DNA of 7,159 nt from Caldifarciminota bacterium (lineage in GTDB: Bacteria; Hydrothermota; Tepidihabitantia; B3-TA06; JALVRC01), in the NCBI GenBank assembly GCA_027025255.1, contig JALVRC010000131.1, positions 4,689 to 11,847 on the forward strand. Direction: 5' to 3'. The position numbers and the translations under genes are program-made. The notes below the pieces were generated by a model that ran no database searches, had not been told where the DNA came from, and saw only the letters and a list, made by a program, of their open reading frames with translations. Positions 1 through 5,806 of the stretch are shown here, in pieces. Positions within the stretch are counted from its first letter, which is position 1, and each line of letters begins with the position of its first letter.

Positions 1-492
1 CGAATTATTTGTAAAATTACAATCTTCCACTGTAATATTGCCTGTTGTTGAATATAAATTTGCTCCTGCTCCGACAAAACCTGCTCTATTGTTGTCAAAT
101 GTACAGTTTGTCAATTCTATTTCTGCATCCTGAGTTTCTGCATACAAACCTCCTCCATAATCTCCAGAACCATTTCTAAAAGTTATGTTTTCAACAGTTA
201 TGCTCCCTGCAGATGCTGTTGTTATAAGTTCCATTATTTTTGTATTTTCTCCTCCATCAAATATCACTGAACCATTACCTCTGATTAAAATAGAGTAATT
301 TTCATCTGAATTAAAAGTAATAGTTGAAGAAGTATTGTAGGTTGCTGAAGATATTATTATTGTATCGCTCTCGTTATTACTTGAAGCAGTGCTAAGAGCA
401 TCTTGAAGCTCAGCAATACTACCAACATTAAAAGTTTCTCCGTAGAGGGACATGAAAGAAACTGATAATATTATAATTAATAATTTCTTCAT
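1..492 (-). CDS. Secreted right-handed beta-helix repeat protein (3' end beyond window)
   Basis: The first 164 residues are visible and the frame is open to the window edge, so the C-terminus is missing. Residues 1-18 form a signal peptide (MKK, hydrophobic LLIIILSVSFMSL, cleavage probably after YG). Residues 19-80 look like the N-terminal cap of a pectate-lyase-like helix. From about residue 95 there are Asn/Gly-rich coils of the form ITVENITFRNG, then GGGLYAE, LTNCTFDNNRA, GAGANLY and VEDCNFTNN. These resemble the FxxN and GGA(I/L) repeats of chlamydial Pmp-type and adhesin-like beta-helix proteins. The start is supported by AAGGAGG four bases upstream of the ATG. The protein is probably exported and surface-associated, or an autotransporter/anchored adhesin, but the deciding C-terminal domain is out of view. 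Enzymatic activity cannot be judged. It has its own promoter. Confidence 0.85.
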   Translation of the reverse strand, partial: MKKLLIIILSVSFMSLYGETFNVGSIAELQDALSTASSNNESDTIIISSATYNTSSTITFNSDENYSILIRGNGSVIFDGGENTKIMELITTASAGSITVENITFRNGSGDYGGGLYAETQDAEIELTNCTFDNNRAGFVGAGANLYSTTGNITVEDCNFTNNS

Positions 493-574
493 TTTTCCTC
501 CTTGTTTTTAAAATTTTAGTGAGAATAACAACAAGAGCTCTCACATTCTTTAAATATGTTTTTAAAAGTATTTT

Positions 575-602
575 ATTATACAGAGTTTAAAGTAAATGTC
601 AA
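575..602 (-). promoter_or_regulatory. Sigma-70-type promoter of the beta-helix gene
   Basis: On the minus strand TTGACA (602-597) and TATAAT (580-575) are both perfect consensus, separated by 16 bases, with TG directly before the -10 box. Transcription would start near 568, giving a leader of about 75 bases. Within that leader, GTGAGA (544-539) can pair with TCTCAC (524-519) around a 14-base loop. This is a weak hairpin whose role is unknown. The -35 box lies only 16 bases beyond the stop codon of the upstream TPR gene, so the two genes are separate transcription units or the promoter adds to read-through. Confidence 0.85.
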
Positions 603-618
603 GGGATATTATTGTTCT

Positions 619-1650
619 TTACCATACTGTTCTTCTTTTGACCCTTTCAGGGATTTGCTTTTCCTTCTTTCTATTCTTCATCATTTTTATATATACTGTG
701 TAGTAATATCTTGCTTTCTTTTTATTGCCCTTTTTCCACAGAGCATCTCCCATGTTTAAGTAAGCTACCACTCTTTTTGGTGAAAGCTTAAGAACTGCGC
801 TTAAAATATCCACTGCCTCCTTAAGTTCTCCTGCCTGTTCAAGGAGAAATCCAAAATCATTCAGTATTCTAACATATTTATTAAATTTAATAAATTGGGA
901 AAATTCACTTTTTTTAAATTCTTCCTTTGAATAAAAAACAGGGATATATGCATCTCGAGCTATATTAAGCATTGGCTCAAATGAAGACCTCATAATTTCA
1001 ACAGCTTTTTGAGAATTTCTTTCTCTATAATAAACTCTCAAAGCTTCTCTGTGTCCTGCCACAAGAAACTTTATTACCATCTCATATAGATTGTAGTAAT
1101 GCTGAGGATATAGTATATCCCACAATGACTCAGCAGCTTTTTTTATTTTCCCTTGTTGAAGAAAATTATCTACTTTTTCAAGCATACCTACGGAGTAGTC
1201 ACTAACTTCATCGCCAATGTATATAAAAAAGACATTTCTTCTATCCCAGAGGTATTTTACAGAATATGTAGCAGAAGAAAATGGATATTGGGTTTCAACA
1301 ATAATAGTATCTTCTTTTCTTATAAACCAACCCTTTGCTGAATTAAAAATTTCTCCATGGTATTCAAGTTCACCATAATTTTTCAATCCAGTCTTTCTAT
1401 TTCCTACAAGAAATAGGGATATTTCACCTCCTTCATTTTCTCCCTTTACAAAATATAAGGTCCTAATAAAAGAGGGCAGATCATTCTTAAAAAGAGAAGT
1501 AATATTGTAAACTTTAATGTTGAATCTATGGTCTCCAAGTATGGGTTTAAATCTTTCAACATTTCCAGCACTCTCCTCAGAAAAATATAAAACAGGCTCC
1601 TCTTCTGCAAGTGCTGCATTATTGATTAAAAAAAGAAGAGTTATTATCAT
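619..1650 (-). CDS. Exported TPR-like hypothetical protein, 343 aa
   Basis: The function is not recognised. Residues 1-15 (MIITLLFLINNAALA) look like a signal peptide with an ALA cleavage motif followed by EEE, though the usual positive charge after Met is absent. Residues 20-160 are a beta-rich region without a recognised motif. Residues 155-260 are mostly helical. Residues 265-330 fit one to two tetratricopeptide repeats (FGFLLEQAGELKEAVDIL, then VVAYLNMGDALWKKGNKKKA with conserved small and aromatic positions). The C-terminus is strongly basic (KNRKKEK, VKRR). A TPR usually mediates protein-protein contact, so a periplasmic scaffold role is inferred only. The start is well supported by AAGGAGG five bases before ATG and by a promoter 38 bases upstream. 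It is monocistronic by appearance. Confidence 0.8.
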   Translation of the reverse strand: MIITLLFLINNAALAEEEPVLYFSEESAGNVERFKPILGDHRFNIKVYNITSLFKNDLPSFIRTLYFVKGENEGGEISLFLVGNRKTGLKNYGELEYHGEIFNSAKGWFIRKEDTIIVETQYPFSSATYSVKYLWDRRNVFFIYIGDEVSDYSVGMLEKVDNFLQQGKIKKAAESLWDILYPQHYYNLYEMVIKFLVAGHREALRVYYRERNSQKAVEIMRSSFEPMLNIARDAYIPVFYSKEEFKKSEFSQFIKFNKYVRILNDFGFLLEQAGELKEAVDILSAVLKLSPKRVVAYLNMGDALWKKGNKKKARYYYTVYIKMMKNRKKEKQIPERVKRRTVW

Positions 1651-1688
1651 TGCTGCCTCCTTATTTTTTTACTCAAAACAATATTAAA

Positions 1689-1716
1689 ATACTACATAAA
1701 AAAATTATGATGTCAA
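1689..1716 (-). promoter_or_regulatory. Sigma-70-type promoter of the TPR gene
   Basis: TTGACA (1716-1711) is perfect, and TAGTAT (1694-1689) matches the -10 consensus at four of six positions after a 16-base spacer. TG precedes the -10 box as in the other promoters of this window. The predicted start near 1682 gives a short leader of about 32 bases before the ATG at 1650. Its architecture matches the three stronger promoters, which raises confidence despite the weaker -10. Confidence 0.65.
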
Positions 1717-1756
1717 GATTTGCCTTTATCCTGTTTTTTATCCTTTTAAAAATTTC

Positions 1757-1885
1757 TGCTAACAATAAGTATATGAAAAGTAGTCTATTACTCTGCACCT
1801 ACTTATCAAATTAAACAAAATTTGAAACATCCTATAAACTTTGAATTTAATACTGCCTCGCATATTTTTATATACATTGTTGTAC
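1757..1885 (-). repeat. attC-like palindrome downstream of the beta-barrel gene
   Basis: Read on the minus strand this 129-bp segment starts with GTACAAC (1885-1879) and ends with GTTAGCA (1763-1757). They match the integron inverse core RYYYAAC at 6 of 7 positions and the core GTTRRRY at 5 of 7. The ends pair: plus-strand AACAATAAGTATAT (1761-1774) is complementary to ATATACATTGTT (1870-1881), giving two 6-bp helices with a two-base bulge (1767-1768). The pairing continues weakly through an A-rich stretch. An inner hairpin (TCAAATT/AATTTGA with a six-base loop) lies in the middle. Length, end motifs and bulged stem fit attC sites, for which roughly 57-141 bp is usual. The core nearest the next gene is imperfect, so this is a candidate and not a proven site. 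The stem could also slow transcription downstream of the gene. Confidence 0.5.
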
Positions 1886-1898
1886 TCTGCTCTTTTTC

Positions 1899-2753
1899 TT
1901 AAAATCTCCATTGCCAATAAAAATATGGAAATATAGGGACAATGGATTCTATTGATTCATTAATATCTGGTAAATAAATGCTGAATCCAATAAATTCTGC
2001 ACGAAAAGTTCTTAAAATTCCACACTTATTTTTATAAAATGGTGCAATTCTAAAACCATAAGAAATTTGCACTTTCCCTGGAATATTATCTAAATATACA
2101 AACGTAGTTCCGTAAGAACCTGTTGCGTGAAGACTGAGCCATGGTTTCCACCTGTAATCTATACTTAAATTAATATCAGGCGTAAATAACTCAGGATAAA
2201 ACTTTTCAATTAAATTTAATGAATCATTATTACTGAAATACAAATTTTCAACATAAGTTGCCCCAATTGATAAATGGATGTATAATTTAGCATTAGTTTT
2301 CCAGCTAAAATTCAAATGGTTATACCAGCTGTTCCCTTTTCTACTTACAATTGCATTTGGTTGGTCAGATTGGATTATCTCATTCCAGAGATGCTGATAC
2401 ATTGTTTCAAAAGCCATTGCAGGTATCAGTTTATTCTGGTTAATAAGTTTAAATCTAAAATTGAAACTTGGGACTGGAAGATACGGTTCTTGAAAAAGGC
2501 CTCCGATTAATGGCAGTAAGTCTATTTCAGCAGTAATATTTTTACTTATTCCCCACCATGCCCAACTTGGAAAAGGTAATGTGAATGGTGATTGATTATA
2601 AACAAATTCTCCTTTTTTTAATGTGTATGCAGTAAATCCATCTGCTGGATGTAAAAAAGTTTCAGTTTGAAGTCCTTTTAACGAATCTGATTGTCCATAA
2701 ACAAATATGGGGGAAAAAAACAAAATAATTATACGTAATAATCGGCCTTTCAT
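1899..2753 (-). CDS. Outer-membrane beta-barrel protein, hypothetical, 284 aa
   Basis: The function is not recognised. From the chosen start the protein begins with a signal peptide (MKGRLLRIIILFFSPIFVYG, then QSDS). The rest alternates polar and aromatic/hydrophobic residues in short strands with turns rich in Asn, Asp, Gly and Pro, and it ends in the aromatic YWQWRF with a terminal Phe. This is the usual look of an outer-membrane barrel recognised by the BAM machinery. The longest open frame begins at 2903, but that would put 50 non-signal residues in front of the signal peptide, so 2753 is preferred. There is no good Shine-Dalgarno at either start. The gene stands alone between matching GTTGTAC/GTACAAC heptamers, as integron cassette genes do. 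Weak ribosome sites are also common in cassettes. Confidence 0.7.
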   Translation of the reverse strand: MKGRLLRIIILFFSPIFVYGQSDSLKGLQTETFLHPADGFTAYTLKKGEFVYNQSPFTLPFPSWAWWGISKNITAEIDLLPLIGGLFQEPYLPVPSFNFRFKLINQNKLIPAMAFETMYQHLWNEIIQSDQPNAIVSRKGNSWYNHLNFSWKTNAKLYIHLSIGATYVENLYFSNNDSLNLIEKFYPELFTPDINLSIDYRWKPWLSLHATGSYGTTFVYLDNIPGKVQISYGFRIAPFYKNKCGILRTFRAEFIGFSIYLPDINESIESIVPIFPYFYWQWRF

Positions 2754-2759
2754 AACAAA

Positions 2760-2766
2760 GTACAAC
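2760..2766 (-). other. Integron-type core site upstream of the beta-barrel gene
   Basis: The minus-strand heptamer GTTGTAC, within AAAGCGTTGTAC, lies six bases before the ATG at 2753. It fits the integron core GTTRRRY at 6 of 7 positions. It is the exact complement of the heptamer that opens the palindrome downstream of the same gene, as expected when a cassette is viewed as a circle. The preceding AAAGC resembles the sequence just before the crossover in many attC sites. If the cassette is excised between G and TT on both sides, the scar would read AAAGCGTTAGCA, itself a core-like sequence. Confidence 0.4.
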
Positions 2767-2907
2767 GCTTTAAAAACATGCAAGGTAGATCCACTGATAA
2801 ATTTTGGAAAATCTTTTATTTCCCTTTTATAAACTGCTGTATGAAATCGCCCATTCGTGCCCAACTTTATTCGGTCAGGTATAGCCATTTGATATGTGTT
2901 CATTCCT

Positions 2908-3015
2908 CTATTTCAGCCTCATTCTGAATATTTCTCCATTTCCCGTCGTAATTCTCAGCAATCTGCCGTAATACATTTCTTGGTGTTTTTCCAAATATTC
3001 ACCCAAATAAAACAT
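2908..3015 (-). pseudogene. Possible remnant of a Fic-family gene (C-terminal part of Fic domain)
   Basis: A 35-codon open frame starts at ATG 3015, with AAGG seven bases upstream, right behind a consensus promoter. Its peptide contains YLGEYLEKHQEMYYGRLLRI, which resembles the segment that follows the Fic core in many Fic proteins (pattern YLSxYFEKxxxEYYxRLLxV). After RIT the match breaks. A shift to the next frame gives DGKWRNI, where the family usually has GDWExWIxFFL, and that frame also stops soon. The intact Fic gene in this window has a comparable stretch (DYYDMERIAYYNALKSV). The short frame could instead be a leader peptide. The identification rests on motif memory only. Confidence 0.35.
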
Positions 3016-3040
3016 CGGTTAGCCTTAAGTTTCACACTAA

Positions 3041-3068
3041 ATTATACATAAAAAAACCTGCATGTCAA
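3041..3068 (-). promoter_or_regulatory. Sigma-70-type promoter upstream of Fic remnant and beta-barrel gene
   Basis: TTGACA (3068-3063) and TATAAT (3046-3041) are both perfect, with a 16-base spacer and TG before the -10 box. Transcription would start near 3034, about 19 bases ahead of the 35-codon remnant and about 280 bases ahead of the beta-barrel start at 2753. The promoter probably belonged to the gene now reduced to the remnant and may today express the cassette-like gene downstream. Confidence 0.8.
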
Positions 3069-3074
3069 GCATTT

Positions 3075-3173
3075 TTAATTCCAGGATATGCGAACTCCGT
3101 AAGGTCTGGATGGATAAAACCCATACCCCCTGTTATACGCCTTTACAAACAAATCAGCTTTTTTTACCAACAC
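3075..3173 (-). other. Readable coding-like tail in another frame after the M16 gene
   Basis: Downstream of the M16 stop (TGA 3156-3154), a different frame reads KKADLFVKAYNRGYGF then YPSRPYGVRISWN and stops at 3075. The peptide is rich in Tyr, Gly and Arg and looks like protein, not chance. Its ending resembles the last strand of an outer-membrane barrel. It joins the M16 frame at an A7 run (T7 at 3159-3165 on the plus strand). One base fewer in that run would fuse it to the peptidase. The only start within the frame is a GTG at 3173 with no separate ribosome site. It is either a frameshifted C-terminal extension, a gene remnant, or coincidence. Confidence 0.3.
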
Positions 3174-4302
3174 CTACCTTTACTGCTCTTTGGCGTATTA
3201 AAAATTCACGTGCAAGAGATAAAATCCTGTCTTTGTTCACCCATCTTATTCCCTCTATCATCTCTTCAAAGTTCCTTAAGTATGGACTACATGCTAAAAA
3301 CCTCATAAGACCCCTCTCACCACCTTCTTTCATTTTTACTATCTCAAGGATCCTTATCTTTTTGGCTAATGCCAGCTCTTGCTCATCTATGTCCAACCTC
3401 TCAAGAACCTGGCTCAGACGCTTATCTACGCTATGTGCTGCCTCAATTGATGTAGCACCAAAATAGAGGAAAAAACCTCCACCAGTAGAAGTCCATTCCA
3501 ATGTTGAACCCACAGTATACGTAAATTCTCCAAACTCTTTCTGCAATCTTGATATTGAATAATTCCCCAGTATAACCCTTAAAATCTCCCATCCTATATC
3601 ATAGTGAGGTAGCCTGAATCCATAAACCATTTCTACATTATCTACACCTTCCCTTTCAATAAAAATCTCTTTCTTTTCATGATTAACCTTTAAAGCCACA
3701 GGTCTCTCACGGTTTGAGGGAATATCAATGTCTTTAAGTGTTTTTGCTATTTCATGCTCCTCTATATCTCCATAGATCAGGATAAAACTATTATCAGCAT
3801 GAAAGTATCGCCTGTGCCAGTCAATAAGGTCATCCTTTGTAAGTAATGCTATCTCTTCCTCTGTTCCTAAATTCGTTATGAACTGCCAGTTAAATACCAA
3901 ATTCCTCGCCCACTCATAAGCCAGCTCCCAGGGAGTATAATCGGATTCCTGGCTTACTGCTGGTATAATTTTCTCCTTCTTTTCTTTTTCCAATCTGGTT
4001 TCATCAAAGCCTGGATGAAATATTAAAGAAAGGAACAATCTAAAAATCTTATTAAAATCCTCCTTCATTGATGTAAAGTAAAATAGGATGTGTTCAGGAC
4101 CTGTCATCCCGTTAAGCTGAACACCATATTTCGCAACTTCATCATCTGGTGCTGGATAAGACGGATTACCCAAAAATACAGCATGTTCAAGAAAGTGGCT
4201 AATCCCCCTCTTTCCAACTGGTTCATGCCTCCATCCAGTTTTAATGCCAATAACTGTATGAACAAGAGATTTTGACTGCTCCTTAATAACCAGCTGTTTC
4301 AT
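3154..4302 (-). CDS. M16 family zinc metallopeptidase (pitrilysin/processing-peptidase-like), 382 aa
   Basis: This is a single-unit M16 protease of about the usual length (roughly 400-420 aa). The inverted zinc motif HFLEH is at residues 36-40, preceded by the family signature GWRHEP-GKRGISHFLEH and followed by AVFLGNPSYPAP. A C-terminal M16 domain (about 160-375) includes GFRLPHYDI and the YSISRLQKEF region, where the family has a substrate-cleft Arg/Tyr pair. The third zinc ligand is usually a Glu 74-77 residues after the second His. Here that zone reads IIPAVSQE, and the nearest Glu is residue 119, 79 residues on, so activity needs checking. The start at 4302 is chosen because AAGGAGG lies five bases upstream. 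An ATG at 4395 is in frame (413 aa), would overlap the upstream gene by 25 bases and has no ribosome site. It is probably co-transcribed with the NmrA-like gene. No signal peptide is seen. Confidence 0.88.
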   Translation of the reverse strand: MKQLVIKEQSKSLVHTVIGIKTGWRHEPVGKRGISHFLEHAVFLGNPSYPAPDDEVAKYGVQLNGMTGPEHILFYFTSMKEDFNKIFRLFLSLIFHPGFDETRLEKEKKEKIIPAVSQESDYTPWELAYEWARNLVFNWQFITNLGTEEEIALLTKDDLIDWHRRYFHADNSFILIYGDIEEHEIAKTLKDIDIPSNRERPVALKVNHEKKEIFIEREGVDNVEMVYGFRLPHYDIGWEILRVILGNYSISRLQKEFGEFTYTVGSTLEWTSTGGGFFLYFGATSIEAAHSVDKRLSQVLERLDIDEQELALAKKIRILEIVKMKEGGERGLMRFLACSPYLRNFEEMIEGIRWVNKDRILSLAREFLIRQRAVKVGVGKKS

Positions 4303-4370
4303 CCCTACCTCCTTATGAATCTTTCCATCACGATAATTAACAATAACATTGTTTATGCTCTGTTCATGTA

Positions 4371-5213
4371 TTATCCTTTTTTTTGCTTCAGCCATTGATC
4401 AAGAGTTGTCTGTGGTGCGCCAAGTAAACGATTTGCCTCTGTGGGGTCTCCTCCTTCTCCTGCCTTTTCAAAAAACTTCATAAACTCAACAGCAAATCTC
4501 ATCTTCTTACTTCTCTTTATTGCCGCTATAATTCTTGCAAACCAATAAGGATAGGTTGAAATCTTTTTTATCTCTGGGTGAAATACTGAACAGTATCGCT
4601 TTAATGCATCGCGAAAAGGTATACCCTCTGGTCCATGAATAAAAAATCTCCTGTTAAAAGCCTTCTCATGCTTGTAAGAACGAGATACCATCCTTGCGTA
4701 ATCCCTTGCAGCAACAAAATGAAAAGGACTGGCGTTTTTGCCAAAGGCAAATGCCTTATTGCCTTTAACGTATCTGGGAAGAGATTCCATAAACCAGGTG
4801 GGACAGAAAATGTTATAAGGAATACCACTCTCACGTATTGCTTTTTCTGCAAAATACTTCTGTCTTGTCTGTGGAAACCATGTATTCTCTTCAAACACTG
4901 ATGTGCCTGATATGTATGTAATACGCTTAACTGACTTATGGGATGCAACAGATACAACCCTTTCAACACCCTGCTGCTCAATCTCACCTGAAAGGTTAAT
5001 GTGAACACCAAAACACCCATCTATTGCCTTCTCAAGGCTCTCTGTATCCAATACATCACCCCTAACAATCTCAAATGCTTCATCAAACATCTTCTCTGCC
5101 TTACTTACATCCCTTGCAAGAACACGCACCTTAAACCCATCCTCTTTAAGCTTGCGTGCAACAGGCTCTCCTAACATTCCAGTTGCACCTATAACAAGGA
5201 TTGTTTTTTGCAT
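4371..5213 (-). CDS. NmrA-like NAD(P)-binding Rossmann-fold protein (atypical SDR), 280 aa
   Basis: The N-terminus carries the nucleotide-binding motif GATGMLG (residues 9-15) after the hydrophobic strand TILVI, followed by VRVLARD (residues 29-35), RGDVLD (51-56) and VASHKSVKRITYISGTSV, the usual order of an NmrA/NDUFA9-like atypical short-chain dehydrogenase. YFAEK at 120-124 gives the YxxxK pair, followed by RESGIPYNIFCPTWFM, close to the family pattern SGxxYTIxRP. The C-terminal 90 residues are variable, as usual for substrate-specific parts. The protein is cytoplasmic and its substrate is unknown. Members act as oxidoreductases, epimerase-like enzymes or redox sensors, and the sequence does not decide. 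The start has AGGAGG five bases upstream. It is first of a two-gene unit with the M16 peptidase, under a consensus promoter with a leader of about 108 bases. Confidence 0.88.
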   Translation of the reverse strand: MQKTILVIGATGMLGEPVARKLKEDGFKVRVLARDVSKAEKMFDEAFEIVRGDVLDTESLEKAIDGCFGVHINLSGEIEQQGVERVVSVASHKSVKRITYISGTSVFEENTWFPQTRQKYFAEKAIRESGIPYNIFCPTWFMESLPRYVKGNKAFAFGKNASPFHFVAARDYARMVSRSYKHEKAFNRRFFIHGPEGIPFRDALKRYCSVFHPEIKKISTYPYWFARIIAAIKRSKKMRFAVEFMKFFEKAGEGGDPTEANRLLGAPQTTLDQWLKQKKG

Positions 5214-5242
5214 ATTTCCCTCCTGTTAATTATTACTAACAA
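5189..5242 (-). CDS. Possible short upstream ORF (leader peptide) overlapping the NmrA-like start
   Basis: Within the leader of the NmrA-like gene a second strong ribosome site, AGGAGGT (5255-5249), is followed seven bases later by TTG. That frame runs 17 codons, passes over the real ribosome site and start of the next gene in another frame, and stops with TAG at 5191-5189. The peptide reads LLVIINRREICKKQSLL. Such an overlap could couple translation, but a TTG start and the lack of sequence comparison leave this tentative. Confidence 0.2.
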   Translation of the reverse strand: MLVIINRREICKKQSLL

Positions 5243-5327
5243 GTTAATACCTCCTAAAAATAATAGAGCCTTCTTATTGACTCCAATCTTTTCTGAACTT
5301 TGCGTTTTTTCAAATTAACAATAGCTA

Positions 5328-5355
5328 ATTATACATTTAGAAGTTATGATGTCAA
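5328..5355 (-). promoter_or_regulatory. Sigma-70-type promoter of the NmrA-like/M16 unit
   Basis: TTGACA (5355-5350) and TATAAT (5333-5328) are both perfect consensus with a 16-base spacer and TG before the -10 box. The predicted start near 5321 leaves a leader of about 108 bases before ATG 5213, with two AGGAGG elements. The -35 box resembles that of the TPR-gene promoter closely (both read CTTGACATCATAA). Confidence 0.85.
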
Positions 5356-5455
5356 GAAACATTTCTTTCATCAATTTCAGTAAAGGTATCACCATTATGT
5401 CTTCTTTTTAAATACAATGAGAATCCTTACATCTCTTTTTCATCCTTGCTTTCCA

Positions 5456-5589
5456 CTATTTAGAAAACATAAATTGGCGGGCAATCCATCTTACAGTACG
5501 CGGTAGAGAATTAAAACATTTTTTTGGAAAAATTCATAGATTATTTTACCTATTAACCACTCTGATTTCTCCTCAATTATTTTACGCAT
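5456..5589 (-). pseudogene. Small frameshifted ORF, unknown
   Basis: From ATG 5589 the frame reads MRKIIEEKSEWLIGK and IIYEFF, continues to QKNVLILYRVL and stops at 5491 (32 aa). At the A7 run (T7 at 5519-5525 on the plus strand), one extra base would continue it as QKKCFNSLPRTVRWIARQ then FMFSK, ending at 5456 (about 44 residues). The shifted reading looks more protein-like (basic, Trp/Arg-rich). No ribosome site precedes the ATG, and no family is recognised. Further coding-like scraps follow towards 5356 (SLYLKRRHNGDTFTEIDERN), ending at the -35 box of the next promoter. The region is probably a decayed gene. Confidence 0.3.
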
Positions 5590-5609
5590 CGCAATTCAAA
5601 CGCCAGAAA

Positions 5610-5629
5610 TGACAACCAAATTGACAACC
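5610..5629 (-). repeat. Two tandem copies of a 12-bp GGTTGTCA-containing repeat
   Basis: The plus strand carries TGACAACC at 5610-5617 and again at 5622-5629, 12 bases apart. A third copy lies at 5761-5768 with the same orientation. The two close copies directly follow the stop codon of the 54-codon stretch. They could be a protein-binding direct repeat or simple low-complexity similarity. No function is assigned. Confidence 0.35.
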
Positions 5630-5630
5630 A

Positions 5631-5795
5631 TTAAACAAGTACATAATGAGCACCCCTTCCTTTTCCTCTGAGTGCTATCACCTTATAGTTAATGTATGAA
5701 GTGTAGGGCGTTAAATTAGCTATAAATACAACATGCTCTCTACTTCTATCCACAAAAACCTGACAACCGACTTTAGCCTCTCTCTTTTTAGGTAT
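5631..5795 (-). pseudogene. 54-codon coding-like stretch without a normal start, unknown (weak FN3 resemblance)
   Basis: On the minus strand a frame open from 5795 to the stop at 5633-5631 reads IPKKREAKVGCQVFVD, then RSREHVVFIANLTPYTSYIN and YKVIALRGKGRGAHYVLV. No ATG is in frame. The first sensible position is an ATA preceded by AAGGGA, and a GTG follows at 5753. The segment NLTPYTSY...YKVIALRGKGRG resembles the second half of a fibronectin type III domain (LxPxTxYxxxVxAxxGxGxG), but a domain of this kind normally needs about 90 residues. It lies in the same frame as the Fic gene, two stops further on. It may be a remnant, or a small gene with a mutated start. Confidence 0.3.
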
Positions 5796-5806
5796 AGTTT
5801 AATCCC

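Noticed and set aside
1879..2766. Terminal inverted repeats of an insertion element (GTTGTACTCTGCT and AACAAAGTACAAC, 11 of 13 matching)
   Set aside because: There is no transposase and no target duplication at the edges. The downstream palindrome and core motifs fit a cassette better.
2754..2903. N-terminal extension of the beta-barrel protein from ATG 2903
   Set aside because: It would place 50 residues ahead of an obvious signal peptide and read through the putative core site, and its GAGGA is too close to the ATG.
3108..3127. Hairpin after the M16 gene as an intrinsic terminator
   Set aside because: The stem (GGATGG with CCATACC) is short and bulged, and no T-run follows in the transcribed direction.
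3062..3466. Plus-strand open frame of 134 codons
   Set aside because: It lies mostly opposite the conserved M16 gene, starts inside the promoter at 3041-3068 and has no recognisable motif. It is a shadow frame.
4601..5020. Minus-strand open frame of 139 codons inside the NmrA-like gene
   Set aside because: It is fully nested in another frame of a gene with clear family motifs, with no ribosome site or domain.
5631..5713. Second attC-like site (ATTTAAC to GTTTAAT on the minus strand)
   Set aside because: The end heptamers fit the consensus, but the arms inside do not pair beyond them, and the segment overlaps the 54-codon coding-like stretch.
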